Below, in pieces: positions 15,413-24,727 of a DNA stretch of 41,206 nt. The notes beneath the pieces were generated by a model, which worked only from the letters and a program-made list of their open reading frames with translations, ran no database searches and was not told the origin of the DNA. The translations under genes were made by a program, and so were the position numbers. The stretch covers positions 1-41,206 of the forward strand of contig CALUWD010000014.1 in the NCBI GenBank assembly GCA_944324385.1. Direction: 5' to 3'. Each line of letters begins with the position of its first letter. The stretch's first letter is position 1. Origin of the DNA: Candidatus Gastranaerophilales bacterium. Lineage in GTDB: Bacteria; Cyanobacteriota; Vampirovibrionia; Gastranaerophilales; Gastranaerophilaceae.

Positions 15413-17095
15413 ATGCGTGAATGTTCACCATTGCACAAAGAAAGACTTAACTATAAACCAAAATTAGCAGGAATTCTTGCTGATGGTATAAAAAACGTAA
15501 AAATTTCTTTCGGACAAAATACTACTGCAGTAAAAGATGCAGATGAAATTCAAAAACTCTTTAAAGATGTTTATGGTCAACCGCTCGTAAGCTTTGATAA
15601 AACAGGCGATGCACTTAATTTTGAGCAAAAAAATGTGGGCGTTATTTTATCTGGTGGGCAAGCACCTGGCGGACACAATGTTATAGCAGGTCTTTATGAT
15701 GCGCTTAAGGCTGCTAATCCAAACAATATTTTATACGGATTCTTGGGTGGTCCTTCAGGTATTATTGAAAACAAATATGTAAAATTTGATGATGAGTTTA
15801 TTAATAAATACAGAAATACCGGTGGTTTTGATATCATCGGTTCAGGTAGAACAAAACTTGAAACAGAAGAACAATTTGAAAAAACTCTGCAAAATTGCAA
15901 AGCACTTAATATTAACGCAATTGTTATAATTGGTGGTGATGACTCAAATACAAATGCTTGCATGCTAGCTCAATGGTTAAAGGCAAAAGGTGCAAATATA
16001 CAGGTAATAGGCTGCCCCAAAACAATTGACGGCGACTTGAAAAACGATCAAATTGAAATTTCTTTCGGTTTTGATACAGCTACAAAAACATACGCAGAAC
16101 TTATCGGAAACATTCAAAGAGATGCTAACTCTGCTAAAAAATACTGGCACTTTATTAAACTTATGGGACGCAGCGCAACTCATGTCGGTTTAGAAGTAGC
16201 ATTGCAGGTTCAGCCTAATATTACGCTTATTTCTGAAGAAGTTGAAGCTAAAAAGCAATCTCTTGAAAGCATTGTTGATTACATTACAGACATCGTAGTT
16301 AAACGTTCCCAAATGGGTAAAAACTTTGGCGTTGCTTTAATTCCAGAAGGTCTTATTGAGTTTATTCCAGAAATGAAGACTATGATTTCAAACCTTAATG
16401 ACCTTCTTGCAGTTCTTGAAAAAGACGAAAATTTTGTAAATGCTCAGAATAGCGAAAAATATAAAGTTATTGAATCTAGACTAGATGGTCAAAACGCAAA
16501 AGTATTTAACTCTCTACCAGATATGATTAAAGCACAATTGTTAATGGACAGAGACCCTCATGGTAACGTTCAAGTTTCAAAAATCGAAACAGAAAAGCTT
16601 TTAATTGAAATGGTACGTGCAAGGTTAAAAGCGCTAAAAGCTCAAGGTAAATATGACGGAAAATTCTCTGATCAAGCTCATTTCTTTGGTTACGAAGGAA
16701 GATGCGCGATGCCTTCAAACTTTGATGCTGACTATTGCTATTCATTGGGCTATAACGCTTTTGCACTTATTCAAGCTGGTTTAACAGGTTACTTGTCATC
16801 TGTTAAAAACCTTACTGCTCCTGCAACAGAGTGGAAAGCAGGCGGTGTACCATTAACTATGATGATGAATATGGAAAAACGTCATGGTGTTATGAAGCCT
16901 GTCATCCAAAAAGCTCTTGTTGACTTAAATGGCCCTGTATTCAAGGCATTTGAGCAAAGACGCGAAAAATGGGCTCTTAATGATTGTTATGTATTCCCTG
17001 GTGCTATTCAGTACTTTGGCCCATGCGATGTGTGTGATGTAACAACACTAACATTGCAATTGGAACAACAAAAGGTGCCTGTGGCACAAAATTAA
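15413..17095 (+). CDS. pfp: Diphosphate--fructose-6-phosphate 1-phosphotransferase (PPi-dependent phosphofructokinase)
   Basis: 560 residues, the long (plant-like) PFP type. It phosphorylates fructose-6-phosphate reversibly with pyrophosphate instead of ATP, so it serves both glycolysis and gluconeogenesis. [13 protein letters not shown] lies at 81-93. [10 protein letters not shown] has Asp176-Asp177, where ATP enzymes have Gly. PKTIDGDL (202-209) has Lys203, where ATP enzymes have Gly. Both are established marks of PPi specificity. [13 protein letters not shown] and [11 protein letters not shown] are substrate-site segments. AAGGAGA precedes the ATG by about eight bases. The gene is single, with its own promoter and terminator. 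Confidence 0.95.
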   Translation: MRECSPLHKERLNYKPKLAGILADGIKNVKISFGQNTTAVKDADEIQKLFKDVYGQPLVSFDKTGDALNFEQKNVGVILSGGQAPGGHNVIAGLYDALKAANPNNILYGFLGGPSGIIENKYVKFDDEFINKYRNTGGFDIIGSGRTKLETEEQFEKTLQNCKALNINAIVIIGGDDSNTNACMLAQWLKAKGANIQVIGCPKTIDGDLKNDQIEISFGFDTATKTYAELIGNIQRDANSAKKYWHFIKLMGRSATHVGLEVALQVQPNITLISEEVEAKKQSLESIVDYITDIVVKRSQMGKNFGVALIPEGLIEFIPEMKTMISNLNDLLAVLEKDENFVNAQNSEKYKVIESRLDGQNAKVFNSLPDMIKAQLLMDRDPHGNVQVSKIETEKLLIEMVRARLKALKAQGKYDGKFSDQAHFFGYEGRCAMPSNFDADYCYSLGYNAFALIQAGLTGYLSSVKNLTAPATEWKAGGVPLTMMMNMEKRHGVMKPVIQKALVDLNGPVFKAFEQRREKWALNDCYVFPGAIQYFGPCDVCDVTTLTLQLEQQKVPVAQN

Positions 17096-17104
17096 AATAA
17101 TATT

Positions 17105-17134
17105 GGCGCATGTCTAACTCACATGCGCCTTTTT
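17105..17134 (+). terminator. Intrinsic terminator after pfp
   Basis: GGCGCATGT (17105-17113) and ACATGCGCC (17121-17129) form a perfect 9-bp stem with a 7-base loop, followed by five T residues. It overlaps any extended start of the next gene, which supports the start at 17156. Confidence 0.92.
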
Positions 17135-17155
17135 ACACATAGAAAAGGAATTAAA

Positions 17156-18253
17156 ATGTTAAAAGCAGGAATAGTAGGACTCCCAAACGTTGGTAAATCA
17201 ACCTTATTCAACGCACTTACGTTGTCAAAAAATGCACAAAGTGCTAATTACCCATTTTGTACAATTGAACCCAATGTGGGAGTGGTAACTGTTCCTGATG
17301 AAAGGCTCTATAAATTAAAAGATTTGGTTAAGACTGATACTGTAATACCAACCGCAATAGAGTTTGTTGACATTGCCGGACTTGTAAAGGGTGCAAGTAA
17401 GGGCGAAGGATTGGGAAACCAATTTTTACACAATATTAGAGAGGTTGATGCAATTATTCAGGTTGTAAGATGTTTTGATGATGAAAATACAATCCATGTT
17501 AACGGTAAGATTGACCCTATTGATGACATTGAAACAATTAACACTGAGCTTGCTCTTGCTGATATTACAACTCTTGAAAATCGTTTAAAACGTATAGCAA
17601 AACAAGTAAAAGGTGGTGACAAGGAAGCAGTCCTTGAAAATTCAATTATAGAAAGGCTTATGCCATATCTTGAGCAGGGTAAATTCATTAACACTAAAGA
17701 GTTGTTTAACGAAGAAGAACAAAAAGCACTGCATCATTTTCATCTGCTTATGACAAAACCAATGATATATTGTACAAATGTTGCTGAAAGCGATTTGGCA
17801 AATGGTAATGAATATGTTGAGCGTGTCAAAAAATATGCAAAAGAAAATGGTGCTGATGTTGTAATGATTTGTGCAGGAATCGAATCAGAACTTGTTGAGT
17901 TAGGTGAAGAAGAATCTAAAAATTACTTAAAAGAATTAGGTGCAGACTCCTCCGGTATTGAAAAAATGATTAGATGTGTGTATGACCTTTTAGGCCTTAG
18001 AACATACATCACAGCTGGAGAAAAGGAAGTTCGTGCTTGGACAATTACAAAAGGCATGAAAGCTCCACAGGCTGCAGGTGTTATCCATACAGATTTTGAA
18101 AAAGGCTTTATTAAAGCAGAAGTTGTTTCTTATGATGACTTTATTTCAGCAGGCTCTTGGGCTGCAGCTAGAGAAAAGGGTGTTGCGCGCCTAGAAGGTA
18201 AAGACTATGTCGTTCAAGACGGCGATATAATGCTCTTTAGGTTTGCAAATTAA
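17156..18253 (+). CDS. ychF: Ribosome-binding ATPase YchF (Obg family)
   Basis: 365 residues from the ATG at 17156, with AAAAGGAA upstream. It has P-loop GLPNVGKST, switch II DIAGLVKGASKGEGLGN, and NVAES in place of the usual NKxD, the change known to make YchF prefer ATP over GTP. The C-terminal TGS domain covers about the last 80 residues (RTYITAGEKEVRAWTI to LFRFAN). It is linked to translation and stress responses, and binds ribosomes. It has its own terminator. Confidence 0.97.
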   Translation: MLKAGIVGLPNVGKSTLFNALTLSKNAQSANYPFCTIEPNVGVVTVPDERLYKLKDLVKTDTVIPTAIEFVDIAGLVKGASKGEGLGNQFLHNIREVDAIIQVVRCFDDENTIHVNGKIDPIDDIETINTELALADITTLENRLKRIAKQVKGGDKEAVLENSIIERLMPYLEQGKFINTKELFNEEEQKALHHFHLLMTKPMIYCTNVAESDLANGNEYVERVKKYAKENGADVVMICAGIESELVELGEEESKNYLKELGADSSGIEKMIRCVYDLLGLRTYITAGEKEVRAWTITKGMKAPQAAGVIHTDFEKGFIKAEVVSYDDFISAGSWAAAREKGVARLEGKDYVVQDGDIMLFRFAN

Positions 18254-18269
18254 TGCTTGATAAACAATA

Positions 18270-18297
18270 AAAATGCCCCGTTATTTGGGGCATTTTT
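18270..18297. terminator. Bidirectional intrinsic terminator between ychF and the convergent gene
   Basis: AAAATGCCCC (18270-18279) and GGGGCATTTT (18287-18296) form a 10-bp stem with a 7-base loop. A-rich and T-rich flanks let it stop transcription on both strands. Confidence 0.9.
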
Positions 18298-18314
18298 TAT
18301 TTTTAACAGTTTAT

Positions 18315-18884
18315 TTATTTGCTAATTTTATCTGCATATTTTTCAAGCAATCTTGCCTTTGTGTCTGCAATTTTGTGTTGTGTTGCGAGTTTGTCGCCAT
18401 ATTTTTCCATAAGTCTTGTTTTTGTCTCAACTAATTTTTTAGCTTTTTCGAGAGATTTTTCACTGTTAAGTAATGCTTTTTCTAAAGCAGCACCTTTTGC
18501 AGTGTTTCCTTGACTCATAAATTCATAAGCACTGGAGCCAGCCAGTTTTTTCGCTTTTATTCCCGTTGCAGCCTGAAGTGCAGCTTGTGCATTAAATATT
18601 TCTGCACTTTCTTTTGCTGATTTGAGTGCTTTTTCACCTGTTACTAAATTAAGGAATTGTTTATCAGTGTTTTTATACTTTGTAATATCACTGAGTGCAT
18701 TTTTTGTAACTTTTTTGTTGATTGCAGCTTTATTTATGGTTGCCATATTGTCTAATTGATTAAGCATTTTGCTGTTATCCCTTGTAGCTACCCTGACTGC
18801 TTCTTTCATTTTTGCCGCGCTTTTTGCAGTTTTAGCTTTTTTAATGGTTTTAACAGCTGATTCCACAAGTTTTCCTAATTTCAT
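18315..18884 (-). CDS. Uncharacterised basic, alanine/lysine-rich helical protein
   Basis: 189 residues and no recognised family. It is almost entirely helical by composition, rich in Lys and Ala, with no Trp or Cys and no membrane segment. The C-terminal 45 residues contain a near duplication: TKTRLMEKYGDKLATQHKI followed by TKARLLEKYADKISK, about 23 residues apart. The N-terminal SAVKTIKKAKTAKSAAKMKEA is strongly basic. Histone-like DNA binding or a coiled coil are both possible, but neither is shown. AAAGGAA precedes the ATG. Confidence 0.65.
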   Translation of the reverse strand: MKLGKLVESAVKTIKKAKTAKSAAKMKEAVRVATRDNSKMLNQLDNMATINKAAINKKVTKNALSDITKYKNTDKQFLNLVTGEKALKSAKESAEIFNAQAALQAATGIKAKKLAGSSAYEFMSQGNTAKGAALEKALLNSEKSLEKAKKLVETKTRLMEKYGDKLATQHKIADTKARLLEKYADKISK

Positions 18885-19020
18885 TTTTATATTCCTTTCA
18901 AAGTTTTAGTTATATTGTAAATAAAACGGTAGTATAATATTAATTGCTTTATTTTTAATAAATGTTAAGTTGAGAGCAATACAGTTGTGGATATGCAATA
19001 ATTTTGCTTACAAACAAATT

Positions 19021-19049
19021 TTGACAAAATAAAATTTAAGTGCTAAAAC
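19021..19049 (+). promoter_or_regulatory. Consensus-like promoter
   Basis: TTGACA (19021-19026, exact -35 consensus) and TAAAAC (19044-19049) are 17 bases apart, 31 bases before the ATG at 19081. AGGAAGG at 19065-19071 is the ribosome site. Confidence 0.65.
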
Positions 19050-19080
19050 TTCTTATGTAAGCTTAGGAAGGTTGGTCTAT

Positions 19081-19439
19081 ATGAAAGTAGAAAAAATTGC
19101 CGCTATGGCTTTAAATTTTTCGCATGCAGAATTTGAAAATGATATTGAAACCAGCAATACCAGGGATGTTATTAAAGATGATACCAGAATTGATGAAAAA
19201 ATGGATGAAACAATGAGGTATTTAAACAACCTTTCTGATGAGAAAAAATGTGATATTGAGGTAAAACTGGATTATAATTCAAGCACTAATAAAGGTGATA
19301 TTATTGGGGAAATTCATGATAATGAAGGCAAAAAAATGACAGAGAAGTTAGAGTTCAAATTGATGCTAAAAATGATGACATTGTTGTTAATAGAATTGAT
19401 ATGTTTAAAAATCACTGCAGCTCAATTATAAGACACTAA
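19081..19439 (+). pseudogene. Unknown small protein with a -1 frameshift at an A7 run
   Basis: The first frame from ATG 19081 reads MKVEKIAAMALNFSHAEFEN and continues as an acidic protein to the A7 run at 19330-19336. In that frame the tail then becomes hydrophobic and unlike the rest (LMLKMMTLLLIELICLK) and stops at 19431. In the -1 frame after the run the reading is NDREVRVQIDAKNDDIVVNRIDMFKNHCSS, which continues the beta-strand-like pattern and stops at 19439. The intact product would be about 119 residues. The gene has a strong promoter and ribosome site. Explanations are a consensus error, a fresh mutation or slippage on A7. The family is not recognised. Confidence 0.6.
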
Positions 19440-19891
19440 CCTGCAATGTACTCTATGTATCTCTCTAATGCCTTGTAGCCATCGTAAAATTCTCCAACAG
19501 CAGTTGAATAGTTGCTTGCACGCAAATATTTCAATTCTTTAATTCTTATTTCAAAAATCTCGTCAGCATAAGCTTTTGCGTATGCATCACCTGAATTTGA
19601 CCATATTTTTAGTTGTTCGAGTTGATGATTAATTTGGGAAATGGTTGAATTTTCGAGCACATCAAAGCCGTATTTTTTTAAAATAGAAAGCTCATAGTTG
19701 CTAATTCTTGAATGAACCGCACTGAAACCGAATATTCTTTTAATCACCATGTAATTGCCGGCTAATTGTCTGTGCTTTAGTGGTATTTGACCTCGTGCAA
19801 TTAAGGATGACATACTTAAGTTGTCATACCTGCTGTATGCATTTCTCTCTAAATCCCCTTTATTTACCTTTTTTGAAAATTTTTGAAACAC
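19436..19891 (-). CDS. Unknown helical protein, GTG start after an in-frame amber codon
   Basis: 151 residues and no recognised family. It is mostly helical and basic at the N terminus (FQKFSKKVNKGDLERNAYSRYD), with many Tyr, Leu and Ser, and no membrane segment or Cys. The GTG at 19891 has a weak GGAA site. Two codons upstream in frame is a TAG (19898-19900), preceded by ATG GAA with a GGGAGAG block directly against that ATG. A substitution creating TAG in an older ATG start, or reinitiation at GTG, would both fit. It converges on the frameshifted gene with a 4-base overlap. Confidence 0.6.
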   Translation of the reverse strand: MFQKFSKKVNKGDLERNAYSRYDNLSMSSLIARGQIPLKHRQLAGNYMVIKRIFGFSAVHSRISNYELSILKKYGFDVLENSTISQINHQLEQLKIWSNSGDAYAKAYADEIFEIRIKELKYLRASNYSTAVGEFYDGYKALERYIEYIAG

Positions 19892-19964
19892 TTTTTTCTA
19901 TTCCATCTCTCCCTTTTTAGATTATAAAACAAAAATGAAGCATGGCAAAATTATTACGCATGAT

Positions 19965-19993
19965 TTTACAAAAAGCTTGAAATATGCTTTAAT
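19965..19993 (+). promoter_or_regulatory. Promoter of ndk-tgt
   Basis: TTTACA (19965-19970) and TTTAAT (19988-19993) with 17-base spacing, each one mismatch from consensus, 34 bases before the ndk ATG. Confidence 0.6.
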
Positions 19994-20027
19994 TGTTGTG
20001 TAACAGTAGTTATTTAGAGGATTAACC

Positions 20028-21972
<1,945 letters not shown>

Positions 21973-22058
21973 ATTATTAAGATAATATTTTTTTTACAAA
22001 AAGTAAATACTTTTATAACCCTAAGGGCTTATTTTACTAATATTTCTTAATATTTTGG

Positions 22059-22087
22059 TTGACTTTGAATTTTGTTTGTTGTGAAAT
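22059..22087 (+). promoter_or_regulatory. Promoter of rpsL-rpsG
   Basis: TTGACT (22059-22064) and TGAAAT (22082-22087) with 17-base spacing, about 35 bases before the rpsL start. AAGGGG precedes the ATG by about 7 bases. Confidence 0.6.
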
Positions 22088-22121
22088 ATATGTTACATAT
22101 ACTTAATAACAAGGGGAAACT

Positions 22122-22496
22122 ATGCCAACCATTAATCAATTAGTTAAAAACGAAAGAAAAAAAATCATAGACAAAACTAAGTCACCGGCACTTACAAACT
22201 GCCCACAAAGACGTGGTGTTTGCACTAGGGTTTATACAACAACACCTAAAAAACCAAACTCAGCATTGAGAAAAGTTGCTCGTGTAAGACTTACAAACGG
22301 ATTTGAAGTTACTACTTATATCCCAGGTATTGGCCACAACCTACAAGAACACTCTGTAGTGCTGATAAGAGGTGGTAGGGTTAAAGACCTTCCTGGTGTT
22401 AGATATCACATTATCCGTGGTACATTGGATACTGCGGGAGTTGCAAATAGAACACAAAGTAGATCAAAATACGGCGCAAAAAGAGCAAAAAAATAA
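22122..22496 (+). CDS. rpsL: 30S ribosomal protein S12
   Basis: 124 residues in register with E. coli S12. [13 protein letters not shown] keeps Lys43 and [13 protein letters not shown] keeps the Lys88 position. These are the two sites most often changed in streptomycin resistance, so no resistance change is visible here. The N-terminal extension into the subunit core and the basic tail ([12 protein letters not shown]) are normal. rpsG follows after 18 bases. Confidence 0.98.
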   Translation: MPTINQLVKNERKKIIDKTKSPALTNCPQRRGVCTRVYTTTPKKPNSALRKVARVRLTNGFEVTTYIPGIGHNLQEHSVVLIRGGRVKDLPGVRYHIIRGTLDTAGVANRTQSRSKYGAKRAKK

Positions 22497-22514
22497 GAAA
22501 GGTTAAACAAATAA

Positions 22515-22985
22515 ATGTCAAGACGTTCTAAACCGGCAAGAAGAATACCATCTCCGGATCCAATATATAATAGTGTAGATATTGCAAAGTTTATTAATCG
22601 CCTTATGAAAAAAGGTAAAAAATCAATAGCACAAAAGATTTTTTACTCTACAATGAGTAAGGTTGAAGAAAAAACAAAAACTGAACCAATGGAAGTATTT
22701 AAAAAGGCGCTTACAAATGCAACTCCATTAATTGAAGTAAAAGCAAGGCGTATTGGTGGTTCAACTTACCAAGTGCCTATTGAGGTAAAAGCTGATAGAG
22801 GTCAAGCTCTTGGCTCTTGCTGGATTATCGAAGCTGCAAGAAAAAGAGGCGGCAAATCTATGGTTGAAAAATTGACAAACGAGATTGTTGATGCTTCAAA
22901 TGGTACAGGCGCTGCTTGCAAAAAACGTGAAGATACTCACAAAATGGCAGAAGCTAACAAAGCATTTGCACATTATAGATACTAA
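22515..22985 (+). CDS. rpsG: 30S ribosomal protein S7
   Basis: 156 residues, the usual length. Family motifs are INRLMKKGKKSIAQKIFYS, NATPLIEVKARRIGGSTYQVPIEV and the C-terminal EDTHKMAEANKAFAHYRY. S7 initiates assembly of the 30S head. A strong terminator follows at once, so fusA and tuf, which usually complete the str operon, are not attached here. Confidence 0.98.
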   Translation: MSRRSKPARRIPSPDPIYNSVDIAKFINRLMKKGKKSIAQKIFYSTMSKVEEKTKTEPMEVFKKALTNATPLIEVKARRIGGSTYQVPIEVKADRGQALGSCWIIEAARKRGGKSMVEKLTNEIVDASNGTGAACKKREDTHKMAEANKAFAHYRY

Positions 22986-22992
22986 TTTATTT

Positions 22993-23022
22993 AAAAAGCG
23001 CACCTTTGGGGTGCGCTTTTTT
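22993..23022 (+). terminator. Intrinsic terminator after rpsG
   Basis: GCGCACC (22998-23004) and GGTGCGC (23010-23016) form a 7-bp G+C-rich stem extended by A5/T5, with a 5-base loop and a T-run to 23023. Confidence 0.93.
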
Positions 23023-23159
23023 TAATCTCGGGCTGTAGCGCACCCGAGCAAAGCGAATTTTAGTGCGACAGCACTTAATGAGCAAAGCGAGGGCTTAGGT
23101 GTGTGAAGTCCGAAGACAGCGAAGCGGTCAGCTTCGGTGGCAAGGACGTAACCGTACCA
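23020..23159 (+). repeat. Structured repeat element A, copy 2, with a duplicated 5' piece of tRNA-Pro
   Basis: The first 23 bases (23020-23042) are identical to 23177-23199, the leader and first bases of tRNA-Pro. CTCGGG (23027-23032) pairs with CCCGAG (23043-23048). Then come a hairpin at 23057-23066/23071-23079, box GGTGTGTGA (23098-23106), hairpin CGAAGC/GCTTCG (23120-23125 with 23131-23136) and box AACCGTACC (23150-23158). Order and spacing follow the copy at 87-226. Several stem pairs differ between copies by compensatory changes. Confidence 0.75.
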
Positions 23160-23185
23160 CAGTTGATAACTTAATATTTTAATCT

Positions 23186-23262
23186 CGGGCTGTAGCGCAG
23201 CTTGGTAGCGCACCACCTTGGGGTGGTGGGGGTCGCAGGTTCAAATCCTGTCAGTCCGACCA
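23186..23262 (+). tRNA. tRNA-Pro (anticodon TGG), CCA encoded
   Basis: Acceptor CGGGCTG pairs with CAGTCCG (one G-T pair). The D arm is GCGC/GCGC, and the anticodon stem CCACC/GGTGG encloses the TGG anticodon. The T arm has GGTTCAAATCC. Discriminator A is followed by an encoded CCA (23260-23262), unlike the other tRNAs in the window. Its last 16 bases recur in the downstream tandem array, and its first bases recur upstream. Confidence 0.95.
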
Positions 23263-23566
23263 TTTTCATGGCATAATGCGAAGATTTCTTACCGACAGGA
23301 TTTGAACAATTGCAAAGTCTTGCTTTACTCACAAGTTCGTAAATGTCCTGTCAGTCCGACCATTTTCATGGCATAATGCGAAGATTTCTTACCGACAGGA
23401 TTTGAACAATTGCAAAGTCTTGCTTTACTCACAAGTTCGTAAATGTCCTGTCAGTCCGACCATTTTCATGGCATAATGCGAAGATTTCTTACAGACAGGA
23501 TTTGAACAATTGCAAAGTCTTGCTTTACTCACAAGTTCGTAAATGTCCTGTCAGTCCGACCATTTT
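23247..23566 (+). repeat. 100-bp tandem array built from the 3' end of tRNA-Pro
   Basis: The stretch between tRNA-Pro and the next gene holds a direct repeat with an exact 100-bp period. The block CCTGTCAGTCCGACCATTTT starts at 23247, 23347, 23447 and 23547. Units 1 and 2 are identical, and unit 3 differs at one base (23493, C to A). Each unit therefore ends in the tRNA acceptor strand plus CCA. Each also contains GACAGGATTTGAAC (first at 23294-23307), the exact reverse complement of the tRNA T-arm strand at 23239-23252. There are no variable spacers, so it is not CRISPR. No gene was seen. Confidence 0.93.
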
Positions 23567-23584
23567 AGTTTTTGAGGATTTTAG

Positions 23585-24628
23585 ATGTCTGCTTATCCAA
23601 TAATAATCTTACATAAGGGTAATCATGATTATCTTAAGGTCTGCATAAAGCAGGCAAAATATTCAAATCCAGATTCAAGAATTATCTTGATTGGAGATAA
23701 TTCTAACAAAAAGCTTGCCTTTGATGCAGGTATTGAACACTATTTAATAGGTAATTATTTTAAATCTGCATTTGAATTTGCTAAAATTTATAGCCATCAT
23801 TCAACAAATGATTATAATTATGAACTCTTTTGCTTTCAAAGATGGTTTATAATTCTAGATTTTATTAACTCTCAAGGTATTGATAAGTTTATTCATATAG
23901 ACTCTGATGTTTTGTTGTTTAAAAACTTTTATTCTGATGCGAATTATTTGTGTGCTATAAAAAAATACGACTTCTTGCATTGCGGTTACAGTGCACATAC
24001 TTCTGTTTTTAATTCAAAAGATGTGCTTTTGCATTTCTGTGATTTTATAAATAATATGTTTTTGGATAAAAGCTTTATGTCGCAATTTTTAACTAAGAAA
24101 AATTCAGATAAAATCATCTACAAGGTTAATAATGCAATTTATTATGCTAATCCCCCGCTGAGCGATATGTGTGCTGTTAAATTTTTCGCCCTATGCGATG
24201 ATGTAAAAAGTCTGGATTTATCTTCTGTAATTTTAGATGATGGCATTATGTGCAATAATTTTGACGTAAATGCTGATTTTGCTCCATTTGGTAGGGTTTG
24301 CTGTGTTATTTATGATAAAAACAACCAACCATTTTTTGTAAGTAATAATACAAGTCCATTAGCCTTTATAAAGGCTCATAGTCTTCATTTTCAGGATCAA
24401 AAGAAAAGACTAATTTCTCTATATAGCACGTATGATAAGAACGAGCAGATTAAAACTTTAGCTTTTTCAGATAGGGATTTAAGCTATATATTTAACGTAC
24501 AAATTGTTAAAATTAAAAAAAGTTTGTTTATGAAAATGACTTCAGCTTTGGCTAAATTTCTTATACCTTCCAAGGAATTGAGAATTAAAATTCGGGAAAG
24601 ATTAACAGGTCAAATTTACTTTGGATAG
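23585..24628 (+). CDS. Putative glycosyltransferase (GT-A-like, DxD)
   Basis: 347 residues. The N terminus (YPIIILHKGNHDYLKVCIKQAK) and the later FIHIDSDVLLFKNF with Asp106-Ser-Asp108 match a nucleotide-sugar transferase with a DxD metal site. The line RIILIGDNSN before it fits the second strand of a GT-A Rossmann-like fold. I cannot place it in a CAZy family. The basic C terminus (KIRERLTGQ) may bind membrane lipids. GAGGA precedes the ATG by about 8 bases. It stands alone, starting 18 bases after the tandem repeats and ending before a terminator. Confidence 0.72.
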   Translation: MSAYPIIILHKGNHDYLKVCIKQAKYSNPDSRIILIGDNSNKKLAFDAGIEHYLIGNYFKSAFEFAKIYSHHSTNDYNYELFCFQRWFIILDFINSQGIDKFIHIDSDVLLFKNFYSDANYLCAIKKYDFLHCGYSAHTSVFNSKDVLLHFCDFINNMFLDKSFMSQFLTKKNSDKIIYKVNNAIYYANPPLSDMCAVKFFALCDDVKSLDLSSVILDDGIMCNNFDVNADFAPFGRVCCVIYDKNNQPFFVSNNTSPLAFIKAHSLHFQDQKKRLISLYSTYDKNEQIKTLAFSDRDLSYIFNVQIVKIKKSLFMKMTSALAKFLIPSKELRIKIRERLTGQIYFG

Positions 24629-24634
24629 TTAAAA

Positions 24635-24671
24635 GAAAGAGTCTGCGGGGTTCTTCTGCAGACTCTCTTTC
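24635..24671 (+). terminator. Intrinsic terminator after the glycosyltransferase
   Basis: AGAGTCTGC (24638-24646) and GCAGACTCT (24658-24666) form a 9-bp stem with an 11-base loop, followed by CTTT. A second hairpin, CGCAAC/GTTGCG at 24677-24692, follows at once in the spacer before the convergent TolC-like gene. Confidence 0.75.
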
Positions 24672-24727
24672 ACGCACGCAACTTTTGTTGCGCTTGCGGA
24701 CTTTGGATTGAAAAGGAATTGAATGAA

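Noticed and set aside
17123-17155. Extended start of ychF
   Set aside because: The codons lie in the right arm of the pfp terminator. The usual family start MLKAGIVG is at 17156.
23247-23566. CRISPR-like array
   Set aside because: The whole 100-bp unit is repeated with one substitution and has no variable spacers. No cas genes are present.
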